64,000 nucleotides of DNA from Epilithonimonas lactis (GCF_900110605.1 NZ_FOFI01000002.1:867564-931563); one strand, 5' to 3'; shown: positions 26,297-36,213, counted from the stretch's first letter. Notes: generated by a model not told the origin, from the letters alone. Made by a program: numbers and translations.

Positions 26297-29200
26297 AGAA
26301 TTATTCTCTTTTGAACTCAGGAACGGTTTCAAAAAATGGAGTACGCAGATTTACTTTTTGGTTTTCCTCACGCTTGGCGTACTCGTTGGATTGGGAACGA
26401 CGGGCGCATTTGACACTTCAACCTCAGATTCGATTTTGACCAAAAATTCCTCTTTGGCAATCGCCAGATTGATTGTTGGGATGAGTGGCAATATTATGGT
26501 GCTTATCAACGGGATTATGATGATTAGCATTATGGCAACCGCGATTCAGAAAGATTATGCCTATAATTTTCACGGTTTGTTGTACACGACGCCAATTACC
26601 AAATCAGGCTATTTTTTCGGAAGATTTTTAGCTAATTTCCTCATAGCAATCTACGTTTTTTCAGGAATTTTAATTGGCTATTTTTTCGGGACGCTTTACG
26701 GACTTGGAACTCCACAACTTGGTCCAATCAATATCATCAATTTTCTTTGGCCATTTTTGATTTTCACAGTTGCAAATACTTTGATTATCGGTTCGATATT
26801 TTTCGCGTTGACGACGTTGACCAGAAGCACTTTGGCTTCCTACCTTTTCTGTGTGATTTTACTTTTGTTATCGATTTTGAGCGACAGCATTCTTTCCGAC
26901 ATCGAAAACAAAGATTTGGCCTCGCTTCTCGACCCATTCGGAAATTTTGCTTTGAAACAAATCACCGAATATTGGACGCCTTACGAGCAAAATGAAAACA
27001 TAGTTCCGCTTTCGGGCGTTTTGCTTTGGAACCGTTTGGTTTGGCTGGGAATTTCGCTTTTGTGTGTTGGAGTTACTTATTTTAAATTTGATTTCAATCA
27101 ATTTTTACAACCTTTTTCTTTATTTAAAAAGAAGAAAACTGCTTTGGTAGAAACTTACACCAATTCCGAAAAATCATTGCAAGAAATTCTGAATGTTCAA
27201 AAGGATTTTGGTTGGATGGCGAAACTGAAAGAGCTTTTTTACCTTTCTTTTTTTGAGGTCAAAAGAATTGTTTACACGCCATTTTTTGGAATAATTGCTT
27301 TCATTTTTGGCGTTTTGCTGATTGTGCTTTCCAATTATATGAAATCGATGTACGACGCAGAATCCATTCCTGTCACCTTTCTGATGGCGGAATTGGCGGA
27401 AGAAGGTTTGTCATTTTTCCTACTTTTATTAATTGTCTTTTTCTCAGGAAACATCGTTTGGAGAGAGCGTGAAAATAAAATCGATGAACTGATTGGCGTA
27501 AGCACAGTTTCCAATTTCAACCTGATGTTTTCCAAATTTTTGGGAATGGTCTGGATGGTCATCCTAATGCAGATTTTCTCTAATTTGATTTGCATCGGGA
27601 TTCAGTTTTACAAAGGATTTTATGACATCGAACCATTGACGTATTTGAAATTCAACCTTTACAATCTGCCTTATTATCTGGTTTTGATAGGTTTCAGTTT
27701 GTTTGTTCAATTGATTGTCAATAACAAATATTTTGGATTTTTCTTGGCGATTTTCCCTGTCGTTTTCCTTCCGATTTTATATAATTATTTGGAGATGAAT
27801 GGGATTTTGTATAGTTTCAATTCCAACGGACCAACGCTTCCTTATTCAGCTTTGAACGGTTTCGGACAAGTGCTTTACAGTTATTTCATTGTGAAATCAT
27901 ATTGGATTTTGATGATGTTATTCTTATTGTTCATCGCACTTTTGGTTTTCCCGAGAGGTAAGGAAAAAGGATTGTCCAAAAAATATCTGTTGTCGAAAAC
28001 GTCATTCAAATTAAAACATAAAGCTTTACTGTTTCTATTCTTGTTCTCGACTGTCGGACTTGGTGGTTACATCTATTACAATACGCATCTTCTCAACAAA
28101 TCCTACACGGAAGTTGAAATGGAAAAAATGCGTGTCGATTACGAGAAAAAATATAAATATCTGGAAAAGATAGACCAGCCGAGAATCGTTTCTTCAAATT
28201 TGAAAATTGATATTTTCCCTGCAAAATCGGGTTGGAGTGTAGATGGCGTTTATTACATCAAAAACAAACATCAAAAGCCGATTGACAGCATCATTCTCAA
28301 ATATCCGAATAATCTGGACGGACATTATGCCTTCAAAAAAATGCAATTGGCTCGTTCCGGAAAAGAGATTTTCAATGATGAAAAAGCAGGTTTGAAACTT
28401 GTAAAACTCAATCAGCCACTTCAGCCTGGAGATTCTGTTGCACTCAATTTTCAATATGATTTTGAGCCGAAAGGTTTTGCCAACTCTGAGACGGAAACGG
28501 ATGTGGTTGGGAATGGTTCATTTTTCAATTCCAATAATCTGCCTGGCTTAGGTTACAGCGCAGATGTTGAACTTTCGGAAAATTCTGCCCGAATAAAATA
28601 CGGTCTGAAACCAAAACCAAGATTGGCAAAAGTGAACGACACGAAGGCGAGAATGAACAATTTCATTTCAAATGATTCCGACTGGATTCGTTTCCAGACT
28701 CAGATTTCGACTGATAATGACCAAATCGCCATTGCGCCAGGTTATTTGCAAAAAGAATGGAAAGCGAATGGTAGAAGATATTTCACCTACAAAATGGATT
28801 CGCCGATTCTCAATTTCTACGCATTTCTTTCTGCCGATTATCAAGTGAAAAAAGCAAAATGGAACAACGTGAACATCGAGGTTTATTACCAAAAAGGACA
28901 CGAATATAATTTGAATCGAATGATTTCTTCCATTCAAAACAGTTTGAATTATTACACCAAAAACTTTGGACCTTATCAGCACAAGCAAGTCCGAATCATC
29001 GAGTTTCCGCGTTACGCTTCCTTTGCGCAATCGTTCCCGAACACGATTCCATACTCCGAAGAAATCGGTTTCCTGACGAAGATTGAACCCGACAAACCAG
29101 AAAAAATCGACCTTCCGTTCTATGTGACGGCTCACGAAGTTGCGCATCAATGGTGGGGACATCAGGTTGTTGGTGGCAATGTTCAGGGCAGTGCGATGAT

Positions 29201-29990
29201 GTCGGAAACATTCTCGCAATATTCCGCTTTGATGGTGATGGAGCACGAATACGGCGCGCCTGCGATGAAAAAATTCTTGAGTTACGAGCTTGATAAATAT
29301 TTGAAAGGCCGAACCAGAGAAGCGAAAAACGAAATGCCTTTGATGTTAATCGAAAATCAAAGTTACATCCACTACAACAAAGGAAGCGTCGTGATGTACG
29401 CGCTGAAAGATTATCTGGGAGAGGCAAAACTGAATTCGGTTTTGAAGAAATATCTGGAACAGACCAAGTTTCAGGAACCGCCTTACACCAATTCGGTGGA
29501 GTTTGTAAATCTTCTGAAGAAGGAAACGCCCGACAGTTTGCAGTACCTCATCAAAGATTTGTTTGAAACGATTACGCTGAACGAAAATTATGTGAAAGAT
29601 TTATCTTACAAAAAAGTCGGAAAGCAATATCAAGTAAAACTCACTGTTGGAAGCGCAAAATACCGCGTTGATGGCAAAGGGAAATCGAAGAAAATTCCGG
29701 TTAACGATTATGTTGATGTCGGCGTTTTCGGACAAAAATCAAAGAAGTTTCCTGAAGGTAAAGAATTGATTTTCAAAAAAGTGAAGATGGATAAACCTGA
29801 GAAAACTTTTACGTTCTTGGTGAATGAAGAACCGTTGCAAGCTGGAATCGACCCGTACGCAAAACTGATTGACCGAAATATGAAAAATAACGTTCACGAT
29901 TTCAAATCAAAACCGGACAAAGTCAATCTCGATGCGGATGAAAAATCTGGTGGCGCAGGCGTGAAAGTGACTGTGAACACGGGAGATTAA
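26289..29990 (+). CDS. ABC-2 permease fused to an M1-family metallopeptidase
   Basis: A 1233-aa membrane protein. The N-terminal 600 residues hold about 12 hydrophobic segments in two ABC-2 permease-like sets. The C-terminal half is a periplasmic M1 aminopeptidase-like domain with zinc motif HEVAHQWW (H949, E950, H953) and a glutamate about 20 residues later in MMSETFSQYS. The usual GxMEN exopeptidase motif is not seen; the matching region reads FPNTIPYSE, so it may not be a classical aminopeptidase. It could process or sense peptides as they are exported. The upstream overlapping gene supplies the ATPase. Confidence 0.9.
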   Translation: MFKELFSFELRNGFKKWSTQIYFLVFLTLGVLVGLGTTGAFDTSTSDSILTKNSSLAIARLIVGMSGNIMVLINGIMMISIMATAIQKDYAYNFHGLLYTTPITKSGYFFGRFLANFLIAIYVFSGILIGYFFGTLYGLGTPQLGPINIINFLWPFLIFTVANTLIIGSIFFALTTLTRSTLASYLFCVILLLLSILSDSILSDIENKDLASLLDPFGNFALKQITEYWTPYEQNENIVPLSGVLLWNRLVWLGISLLCVGVTYFKFDFNQFLQPFSLFKKKKTALVETYTNSEKSLQEILNVQKDFGWMAKLKELFYLSFFEVKRIVYTPFFGIIAFIFGVLLIVLSNYMKSMYDAESIPVTFLMAELAEEGLSFFLLLLIVFFSGNIVWRERENKIDELIGVSTVSNFNLMFSKFLGMVWMVILMQIFSNLICIGIQFYKGFYDIEPLTYLKFNLYNLPYYLVLIGFSLFVQLIVNNKYFGFFLAIFPVVFLPILYNYLEMNGILYSFNSNGPTLPYSALNGFGQVLYSYFIVKSYWILMMLFLLFIALLVFPRGKEKGLSKKYLLSKTSFKLKHKALLFLFLFSTVGLGGYIYYNTHLLNKSYTEVEMEKMRVDYEKKYKYLEKIDQPRIVSSNLKIDIFPAKSGWSVDGVYYIKNKHQKPIDSIILKYPNNLDGHYAFKKMQLARSGKEIFNDEKAGLKLVKLNQPLQPGDSVALNFQYDFEPKGFANSETETDVVGNGSFFNSNNLPGLGYSADVELSENSARIKYGLKPKPRLAKVNDTKARMNNFISNDSDWIRFQTQISTDNDQIAIAPGYLQKEWKANGRRYFTYKMDSPILNFYAFLSADYQVKKAKWNNVNIEVYYQKGHEYNLNRMISSIQNSLNYYTKNFGPYQHKQVRIIEFPRYASFAQSFPNTIPYSEEIGFLTKIEPDKPEKIDLPFYVTAHEVAHQWWGHQVVGGNVQGSAMMSETFSQYSALMVMEHEYGAPAMKKFLSYELDKYLKGRTREAKNEMPLMLIENQSYIHYNKGSVVMYALKDYLGEAKLNSVLKKYLEQTKFQEPPYTNSVEFVNLLKKETPDSLQYLIKDLFETITLNENYVKDLSYKKVGKQYQVKLTVGSAKYRVDGKGKSKKIPVNDYVDVGVFGQKSKKFPEGKELIFKKVKMDKPEKTFTFLVNEEPLQAGIDPYAKLIDRNMKNNVHDFKSKPDKVNLDADEKSGGAGVKVTVNTGD

Positions 29991-30015
29991 TTTCGCTTCA
30001 AATATTATAATTAAT

Positions 30016-30047
30016 AAAGTCTGCCTTTTAGAAAAGCAGACTTTTTT
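30016..30047 (+). terminator. Rho-independent terminator of the ABC/M1 operon
   Basis: AAAGTCTGC (30016-30024) pairs with GCAGACTTT (30036-30044). The stem can extend through CTTTT/AAAAG inside, and a run of T follows. Confidence 0.85.
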
Positions 30048-30070
30048 GTTTAAATCCTACATTTATATTT

Positions 30071-30206
30071 GGTTCGAACCACAAAAGGCACAAAAGTTTT
30101 AAACTTGTCAAAAGTTCAAAAAAGGAAAATGTCCTTTAAAAAATGGCTTTTTTTGTCTTTTGACAATCTTCTTTCTCGATTTTTCTTTTGTGAATTTTGT
30201 TGTTTT
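30071..30206. repeat. Nested imperfect inverted repeats in the gap before DUF4407
   Basis: TTGTCAAAAG (30105-30114) is mirrored by CTTTTGACAA (30157-30166), with AAAGGA (30121-30126) and TCCTTT (30132-30137) nested inside. Outer words ACCACAAAAGGCACAAAAG and CTTTTGTGAATTTTGTTG also mirror loosely. It resembles the ACCACA/TGTGGT repeats at 35318 and 43447. The gap of about 336 bp (29991-30326) otherwise holds only the terminator. Confidence 0.6.
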
Positions 30207-30326
30207 AAGATTTTTAAATCATAAATATTAGAAATAAAATTTGGTACATAATTAGCTATTTGGTTTTACCTAATACTATTTGTAACAATTTAACGTTTTG
30301 AGTTACATATTGTGATAATCATTAAT

Positions 30327-31415
30327 ATGAAAAATACATCTAACACTAATAAAATGAATTGGTTCCAGCACTTCTTGATGCTGTGTTCTGGCGCCAACAT
30401 TCACCTTTTGAAGAAATCGCCAAGCGAATGGAACAAGTTTGCCGGAATTGGCGGAATCGTTTTGTTCACGGCACTTTTTGCAACACTTTCCGCGGGTTAT
30501 GCGATGTTTACGGTTTTTGATAATGTTTGGACAGCCGTTGGATTTGGACTTCTTTGGGGATTGATGATTTTCAATTTGGATAGATACATCGTTTCTTCCA
30601 TCAAGAAAACCGGAACGTGGTGGAATCAGGTTTTGATGACAATTCCAAGGTTGATTTTGGCGACGTTTCTCGGAATCATTATTTCAAAACCGCTGGAATT
30701 GAAGATTTTTGAAAAGGAAGTCAACAAACAACTGAACACGATTATTCAGAGAAATAAAAAACAACTTCAAGCTGAAATGACTGGAAGGATTTTGCAACAA
30801 TCCGGCCCTTTTGATACAGAGAAGAAACAAATCCAAAATCAAATTAAGAATTACCAAATGGCTTATGATTCTGCGTCTGTAGAATTAGAAAAAGAAATTC
30901 TCGGAAAAGAATCTGGCCTGACGAGTGGGAAAGTCGGCTTTGGAACCAATGCCAAACGAAAAGCGGAATTGAAAGAACAGAAACGATTAGACCTCGAAAA
31001 TTACCGAAAACAACAGCAATCGCGATTGGAATATTTGGATAAAGAAGTTTCGAAAGTCTACACCAATCTGGAAACCGAAAGAAAATCTACAGAAACTGTG
31101 GAGGACAAGTTCAATGGATTTGCGGCGCGTTTGCAAGCGTTAGATGAGTTGGGGAAAAATTCAGCAATCATTGCGCTGGCAGCGAGTTTCATTATGGGAT
31201 TGTTCATCTGTTTGGAAATCTCACCGGTTTTAATCAAATTGATTTCCCACGTTGGCCCGTATGATTATCTCTTGGAAAAAACTGAGAATGATTTCCGATT
31301 ATATTCGAAGGAAAAAATTACGAAAGGTAATTATCATACAGATTACCGCATTGATGATTTCAAAGATGACTTGGACATCCGGAAAAGAAAGAAAAATGAC
31401 AACAATGACTTATAA
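30327..31415 (+). CDS. DUF4407 membrane protein
   Basis: Starts at ATG 30327 (MKNTSNTNKMNWFQHFLMLCSGA). An in-frame GTG five codons earlier is less likely. Four hydrophobic helices are seen: IGGIVLFTALFATLSAGYAM and VWTAVGFGLLWGLMIFNLDR early, IPRLILATFLGIIISKP next, and a last one at SAIIALAASFIMGLFICLEI. Between the third and fourth lies a long helical, probably coiled-coil region rich in K, E, Q and R. This is the DUF4407 layout; the function of the family is unknown. It is convergent with the next gene, with a shared terminator. Confidence 0.85.
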   Translation: MKNTSNTNKMNWFQHFLMLCSGANIHLLKKSPSEWNKFAGIGGIVLFTALFATLSAGYAMFTVFDNVWTAVGFGLLWGLMIFNLDRYIVSSIKKTGTWWNQVLMTIPRLILATFLGIIISKPLELKIFEKEVNKQLNTIIQRNKKQLQAEMTGRILQQSGPFDTEKKQIQNQIKNYQMAYDSASVELEKEILGKESGLTSGKVGFGTNAKRKAELKEQKRLDLENYRKQQQSRLEYLDKEVSKVYTNLETERKSTETVEDKFNGFAARLQALDELGKNSAIIALAASFIMGLFICLEISPVLIKLISHVGPYDYLLEKTENDFRLYSKEKITKGNYHTDYRIDDFKDDLDIRKRKKNDNNDL

Positions 31416-31419
31416 AAGA

Positions 31420-31443
31420 AAAGCTTCCAAATTTGGAAGCTTT
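31420..31443. terminator. Bidirectional terminator (perfect 24-bp palindrome)
   Basis: AAAGCTTCCAAA (31420-31431) followed at once by its exact complement TTTGGAAGCTTT (31432-31443), A-rich on the left and T-rich on the right. It serves both convergent genes. Confidence 0.85.
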
Positions 31444-31445
31444 AT

Positions 31446-31793
31446 TTATTTTAAATCGCCGACTACAAAAGGCTGTTCAGCATCTTCGTTGTAATCTCGT
31501 ACAAATCCTATTTCTTTGGACTTCGTGATTTCGGATTTCGAAGTTCCGGAAAATCCATCCCCAAAATCAATGCTGAAATCAATATAACTCAATCTGTTTT
31601 TTGTAAATTTCATCTGATTGAAAACCAAAATGATATTCTTTTCTTTTAGGTTTTTCTGCAAGCTCAGCAAATCTTTTTTCGTCATTTCCTTATTGAAAAC
31701 AACGGCTATCACTTTCTTGCTTGAAGTAAAAGAAAGCGTACCAAGTACTATAAATGATAGAAATAATAAAGAGAAGATTGTGGACTTTTTCAT
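31446..31793 (-). CDS. Small exported protein, unknown function
   Basis: A 115-aa protein with an N-terminal hydrophobic segment (MKKSTIFSLLFLSFIVLGTL) that is a signal peptide or anchor, then a hydrophilic domain of about 85 residues. The KEMTKKDLLSLQKNLKEKNI part resembles short repeats in bacteroidete BlaR1/M56-associated proteins, a weak similarity. A minus-strand TAGTTTTG box at 31811-31818 lies 17 bp upstream of the ATG. No direct functional link to DUF4407 or guaB is visible. Confidence 0.65.
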   Translation of the reverse strand: MKKSTIFSLLFLSFIVLGTLSFTSSKKVIAVVFNKEMTKKDLLSLQKNLKEKNIILVFNQMKFTKNRLSYIDFSIDFGDGFSGTSKSEITKSKEIGFVRDYNEDAEQPFVVGDLK

Positions 31794-31810
31794 TGCGATA
31801 TTTGCTTTTG

Positions 31811-31818
31811 CAAAACTA
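31811..31818 (-). promoter_or_regulatory. -7 promoter box
   Basis: Minus-strand TAGTTTTG, TAnnTTTG consensus, 17 bp upstream of the small exported protein gene. Confidence 0.4.
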
Positions 31819-31921
31819 TTAAATTCTTAGCAAACACAGCACCAAAGTTTTGATTTTTAATGCATTTATCTAATTTTTTTTATTTTTCTGAAAATTACCC
31901 TTATGAATTAGAGGTCAAACA

Positions 31922-31963
31922 AAAAAAGACTCCAAAATGAGAATTCAATTTGGAGTCTTTTTT
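31922..31963. terminator. Terminator of guaB (bidirectional shape)
   Basis: AAAAAAGACTCCAAA (31922-31936) pairs perfectly with TTTGGAGTCTTTTTT (31949-31963) around a 12-nt loop. It lies 18 bp downstream of the guaB stop and gives a U-run on either strand. Confidence 0.85.
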
Positions 31964-31981
31964 ATTTGATTTTAGAACTAT

Positions 31982-33442
31982 TTAAAAAGAATAATTCGGA
32001 GCTTCCTGCGTGATGATGACATCGTGCGGATGCGATTCTTTCAAACCACTTCCGGTAATCATTACCAATTTCGAATCTTTCTGCAACGCTTCGATATCTT
32101 TCGCACCACAATAGCCCATTCCGGCACGTAAACCGCCAGTCAATTGGAAAATTACATCTTCCAGTTTTCCTTTGTGAGGCACTCGACCTTCGATGCCTTC
32201 TGGAACAAATTTCTTTGCCTCGCTTTGGAAATATCTTTCCTTCCCACCACGTTTCATAGCAGACAAACTTCCCATTCCTTGGTAAGATTTGAACTTTCTG
32301 CCCTGGAAAATGATTTCTTCTCCTGGAGCTTCATCCGTTCCTGCAAGAAGAGAACCTAGCATAACTGCTCCAGCGCCACTTGCGATAGCTTTTACAATGT
32401 CTCCGGAAAGTTTGATTCCACCATCAGCGATTACTGCTACGTTTTTCTTTTTTGCAAATTCGTAAACGTTATAGATTGCAGAAAGTTGTGGAACGCCAAC
32501 ACCTGCAACAACTCTGGTTGTACAGATAGAACCTGGACCAACACCAACTTTAAGGACGTTTGCACCCGCTTTTATTAAATCTTTTGCAGCTTCAGCCGTG
32601 ACGATGTTTCCACCAACGATATCTAGGTCTGGAAATGTTTTTCTGATTTCTGAAATCTTATCCAAAACACCTTTTGAATGTCCGTGAGCCGAATCAATTG
32701 CGACGATGTCAACGCCAGCTTTTACTAATGCTGTAATTCTTTCAATAGTATCTTCGCCAACCCCAACGCCGGCTCCAACGATAAGACGCCCGTTTTCGTC
32801 TTTGTTCGCATTTGGATATTCTAATTGATTGTCGATATCCTTAATCGTAATCAGTCCAACCAGTTTGTTTTTCTTGTCTACGATAGGAAGTTTCTCGATT
32901 CTGTTTTTTAGCAAAATTTCTTTCGCAGTTTCCAGATTCGTGGTTTTGTCGGAAGTGATGAGGTTGTTTTTTGTCATTATTTCCTCCACTTTCACTTCAA
33001 GGTTTTCTTGATATTTCACATCTCTGTTGGTGATAATTCCGATGAGATAATTATTTTTATCAACCACAGGAAGTCCAGAGATTTTGTATTCGGCCATCAA
33101 TGCTTTCGCTTCGGCAAGTGTATGGTCTTTGGAAAGCGTGACTGGGTCAGAAATCATTCCGTTTTCGGAACGTTTCACGCTGTTGACTTGTGCGGCCTGT
33201 TCCGCAATCGTCATATTTTTATGGATGAATCCAAGACCGCCAACTCTTGCGAGTGCAATGGCCAAATCTGCTTCTGTAACCGTATCCATTGCTGCGGAAA
33301 CTATGGGAACATTGAGCGAAATTTTGTCTGTGAGTCTGGATTTTAGGGAAACCTGGTTAGGTAAAACTTCTGAATAAGAAGGGACTAATAGAACGTCATC
33401 GAAAGTGATGGCTGCCTCTACAATTTTGTTATGAATAGACAT
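31982..33442 (-). CDS. guaB: Inosine-5'-monophosphate dehydrogenase
   Basis: Oxidises IMP to XMP with NAD+, the committed step of guanine nucleotide synthesis. The 486-aa protein has the (beta/alpha)8 barrel with catalytic C307 in GPGSICTTR, the preceding nucleotide-binding GVGVG region, and the flap segment [18 protein letters not shown] pair of CBS domains is inserted at about 95-210 ([35 protein letters not shown]). All key residues look intact. A TAATTTTG box lies upstream and a strong terminator downstream, suggesting a single-gene unit. guaA is not in the window. Confidence 0.97.
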   Translation of the reverse strand: MSIHNKIVEAAITFDDVLLVPSYSEVLPNQVSLKSRLTDKISLNVPIVSAAMDTVTEADLAIALARVGGLGFIHKNMTIAEQAAQVNSVKRSENGMISDPVTLSKDHTLAEAKALMAEYKISGLPVVDKNNYLIGIITNRDVKYQENLEVKVEEIMTKNNLITSDKTTNLETAKEILLKNRIEKLPIVDKKNKLVGLITIKDIDNQLEYPNANKDENGRLIVGAGVGVGEDTIERITALVKAGVDIVAIDSAHGHSKGVLDKISEIRKTFPDLDIVGGNIVTAEAAKDLIKAGANVLKVGVGPGSICTTRVVAGVGVPQLSAIYNVYEFAKKKNVAVIADGGIKLSGDIVKAIASGAGAVMLGSLLAGTDEAPGEEIIFQGRKFKSYQGMGSLSAMKRGGKERYFQSEAKKFVPEGIEGRVPHKGKLEDVIFQLTGGLRAGMGYCGAKDIEALQKDSKLVMITGSGLKESHPHDVIITQEAPNYSF

Positions 33443-33456
33443 CTTTACTTTCTGTG

Positions 33457-33464
33457 CAAAATTA
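33457..33464 (-). promoter_or_regulatory. -7 promoter box of guaB
   Basis: Minus-strand TAATTTTG, 14 bp upstream of the guaB ATG. No clear -33 TTG was found. Confidence 0.45.
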
Positions 33465-33543
33465 AGCTATTTATTTCGAATTTGAAAGTATCCTAATTTA
33501 TTTGATAAATAGTTAATATTCAGAAAAATGATGATTGGATGAC

Positions 33544-33638
33544 AAAACCCATAGCCCTGATTGTAGTGGAAATCCCACAGCAAGCGATGGACAAAGCAGG
33601 GCGCGAGGAATTGCAACGGAAAGCAGGTTCCCGGCTCC
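33544..33638 (+). repeat. Mosaic intergenic repeat, copy C
   Basis: Arms match copy A (19283-19399, opposite orientation) almost completely, including TAGTGGAAATCCCACAGCA and GGAATTGCAACGGAAAGCAG. The core between the arms is much shorter, about 8 nt. Just beyond it (33655-33715) is a low-complexity stretch of ATGATAA / TTATCAT words forming another inverted repeat. Confidence 0.8.
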
Positions 33639-33710
33639 AAATATTTATGGATGATTAATGATAAGTGATGAATGATTTTTTATCAATTATCGGTTATCAA
33701 ATATCATTTA

Positions 33711-35327
33711 TCAAAACCTGCTCAGGATTCCCCAATGGATTTTTATCTCATTGAATTTGAATGGGTTGCCAAATTGGTTTCCGTTTGAAATCTGAAAACT
33801 CATCAAGCCGACGGGAAGAAAAAAGTTGAAACCGAGGCCTAAACTATACAATTTCGGTGAGATTCCCAAGGCTTTGTTGGACATCTGGCCGTACTGCGCA
33901 AAGAGGTCGAAAAAGGCTTGGTCATTGACGAGATAGCGATATTCGGCGCCGGCAAATGCGTAGAAATCGCTGATGAGACTCTGCTCGTTGAAACCGCGCA
34001 TCGAGTTCCAACCGCCAAACCTAAAAAGTTCGTTTGTGGAAAGTTCGTTCTTGGCGCTGAGCAATGCGGACTCGGCCTTGATGTTCAGGTAGTGGTTTCC
34101 TGAGAGATTGAAGTTGTGTTCGGCGAAAAGGAAATATCGGATTTGGTCAAATTTTTCCTGCGTGTCGTCGTAGGTTGTCTTGAGGAAATCGGCTTCCACA
34201 CGGATATTGCTTTTGTTGATGAACAGTGGAATGTCGCTTCCTTCCTGATATTGGTACCAAAGTCCAATCCCTTTTTTGCTGTAATCGCGACCGCCAGTAT
34301 AAAGCGAATCCAAAATGGCAGACGACTCGAAAGTCCCTTTGAGACCGAGTTTTTGACGTGGCGAAAGGTGATAGTAAACCGCGGGCAGGAATTTCACATT
34401 CGCAAAAGTGGAGTCTTGTCGGAAAATATTGACGTTGACGTTCAGGCCGACGTTGCTTCCAAACGTGTACGGAATGTCGGTTTGCATATCGAAAGTCTGG
34501 CCTTTGTCGGGATTTCTTTGCCAGTAAACGCCGATGCTTTCGAAGCTGTTGAACATATTTTTGAGCTGGACGTTCAAGGTTCCGTTGACGGTGAATTTTT
34601 CGGTTTTGTCATTTCCGAAGCCAATCATTCCGTCGAACGTGTTGGTTTTTTTCTTTTGTGTAAAGAGAAAAACCTGCGTGGAATCCTTTGTGAATAAAGT
34701 TTGGGGCGGTTTTTCCAAAGTCACGAATTGGTGATTTTGTAAAGCCTGATTCATCGAAACCAAGTTTTTGTCTTCGTAATTTTTGCCGACATATTCTTTG
34801 TTCAAAGCTTTAACGAATTGTTTCGGTAAACGTGTGTAGCCTTTGTACACGATGGCGTCGATTTTCCTTTGAGATGATGTTACGACCGAGATTTTGACCG
34901 TTGGAATTCCGTTTTCCATTTTCTGGAATTTGGTTTTAACACGGTTGAAGGCGAAACCTTTGTTCCGATATTTTTGATTGATGTTCTTCTTGAGAGAGTC
35001 GAGGTTTTTCGTGTAGAGCTCGTTCTTTTGAAGTTTCAAATCTGAAACCAATGAATCCGAGAATTTGACATTGGCTTTGTTGAAATTCGGGCCTTTGTCG
35101 TAATAGATTTCGGTGCGGTTATCTATTTTTTTGACGTCTTTCAGTTCTGTGAAAAAGTAGGAGTTCTCTGTCAAAGAATCCAGAAACTTCACTGCTTTTG
35201 CTGAATCGGAAACTATTTTTTTGGCGTTGGTTTCTTTGTCGATGAGCCAATATTCTTTTTTCTGCGCGTTCAATAAAACACAGAAGAGAGTAAATATGAA
35301 GAAAAAGAAATATTTAGTTTTAACCAC
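33711..35327 (-). CDS. BamA/TamA-like outer membrane protein
   Basis: Omp85-superfamily protein, likely an outer-membrane beta-barrel with POTRA-like periplasmic domains. I start it at the GTG at 35327 (MVKTKYFFFFIFTLFCVLLN, signal peptide ending AQ). An in-frame GTG ten codons earlier lies inside the ACCACAAGG intergenic repeat. After the signal come about 200 residues of POTRA-like sequence (NKYVGKNYEDKNLVSMNQAL), then a barrel rich in alternating aromatic strands. Near the C-terminus are RFGGWNSMRGFNEQSL, typical of the L6 loop region, and a final strand WGILSRF. Its substrate is unknown; the essential BamA is probably elsewhere. Confidence 0.82.
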   Translation of the reverse strand: MVKTKYFFFFIFTLFCVLLNAQKKEYWLIDKETNAKKIVSDSAKAVKFLDSLTENSYFFTELKDVKKIDNRTEIYYDKGPNFNKANVKFSDSLVSDLKLQKNELYTKNLDSLKKNINQKYRNKGFAFNRVKTKFQKMENGIPTVKISVVTSSQRKIDAIVYKGYTRLPKQFVKALNKEYVGKNYEDKNLVSMNQALQNHQFVTLEKPPQTLFTKDSTQVFLFTQKKKTNTFDGMIGFGNDKTEKFTVNGTLNVQLKNMFNSFESIGVYWQRNPDKGQTFDMQTDIPYTFGSNVGLNVNVNIFRQDSTFANVKFLPAVYYHLSPRQKLGLKGTFESSAILDSLYTGGRDYSKKGIGLWYQYQEGSDIPLFINKSNIRVEADFLKTTYDDTQEKFDQIRYFLFAEHNFNLSGNHYLNIKAESALLSAKNELSTNELFRFGGWNSMRGFNEQSLISDFYAFAGAEYRYLVNDQAFFDLFAQYGQMSNKALGISPKLYSLGLGFNFFLPVGLMSFQISNGNQFGNPFKFNEIKIHWGILSRF

Positions 35328-35410
35328 AAGGTTCACAAGGATTTTCACAAAGGACACTATTTTTAGTTCATTGTGAACTTTGTGAAAAAACTTAGTGCCT
35401 TTGTGGTTAA
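35318..35410. repeat. Inverted repeat (ACCACAAGG/CCTTTGTGGT family)
   Basis: TTTAACCACAAGG at the left is mirrored by CCTTTGTGGTTAAA at the right (35398-35411), with further mirrored words such as TTCACAA and TTGTGAA between. It fills the gap between the SDR and BamA-like genes and overlaps the apparent N-terminus of the latter. Confidence 0.7.
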
Positions 35411-35418
35411 ACAGAAAA

Positions 35419-36213
35419 TCAATCCATTTTATTGTATTTCTTCATCAGATTCTCGTATGTGCCTTGCGGAAGAATCCATTTGAGCGGAACGCCAATTTTC
35501 TGACCGAATTTCCCAAAATAATAATGCGCTTTCCATTTCGATTTTCCTAAAAGTCCATCAAGGTAAACCGCCACATCCAAAGGTTCTGTGCCATCGCCGA
35601 CGTGGGAATTCATCAAAGCGTAAACTTTGTCGAACACATTTTTATAAGGTTCGGAAACTTTTGTTTTGACACGATTTTCTGCAATATTCGTTTTGATGTC
35701 GCCCAAATGAAGTGAACAAACGTGGATATTCCAAGGATAAACTTCGTAGCGCATTGCTTCTGTCACTTTGTCCAAAGCGGATTTGGAAGCGGAATAAAAT
35801 CCTCGGAAAGGCAATCCCATTTCGGAACCGATGCTGGAGACATTGATGATTTTTCCTGATTTCTGTTCACGCATTTTCGGCAAAACGGCGGTCATCATCT
35901 GGACAGAACCAATCAAATTAAGATTGAATAACTTCGTGATATCTTCTTTCGTAGAATCTTCAACCGAGCCAACCATTCCCATTCCGGCGTTGTTGATGAG
36001 CACATCGATTCTGGTTTCTGTTTTTAGGATTTCAGAAATGGCGTTGTCGATTTGGTCTTTGTCGGTAATGTCTGTCGGAATCGAAACGAAAAAATCCGAA
36101 CTCACAGATTTTCTGCTCAGTCCGTAAACTTTGTTCCCTTTCTTCCCGAAATATTCTGCCAGCGCAAATCCAATTCCGGATGAAGTGCCTGTGATGATGA
36201 TGGTTTTTGACAT
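35419..36213 (-). CDS. Short-chain dehydrogenase/reductase (SDR)
   Basis: Classical SDR, NAD(P)-dependent oxidoreductase of 264 aa. The Rossmann motif TGTSSGIG is at residues 8-15, NNAG at 74-77, catalytic S127, Y140 and K144 (YSASK). The C-terminal tail WKAHYYFGKFGQKIGVPLKW is longer than in minimal SDRs. The substrate cannot be predicted. Its start directly abuts the stop of the secreted protein gene upstream, so it belongs to that minus-strand gene string. Confidence 0.9.
   Translation of the reverse strand: MSKTIIITGTSSGIGFALAEYFGKKGNKVYGLSRKSVSSDFFVSIPTDITDKDQIDNAISEILKTETRIDVLINNAGMGMVGSVEDSTKEDITKLFNLNLIGSVQMMTAVLPKMREQKSGKIINVSSIGSEMGLPFRGFYSASKSALDKVTEAMRYEVYPWNIHVCSLHLGDIKTNIAENRVKTKVSEPYKNVFDKVYALMNSHVGDGTEPLDVAVYLDGLLGKSKWKAHYYFGKFGQKIGVPLKWILPQGTYENLMKKYNKMD

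Noticed and set aside
28668..29246. 192-residue minus-strand frame inside the M1 peptidase domain
   Set aside because: Covers the conserved HEVAHQWW region on the other strand; a shadow frame.
34116..34697. 193-residue plus-strand open frame inside the BamA-like gene
   Set aside because: Antisense to a conserved outer-membrane protein; no recognisable domain.
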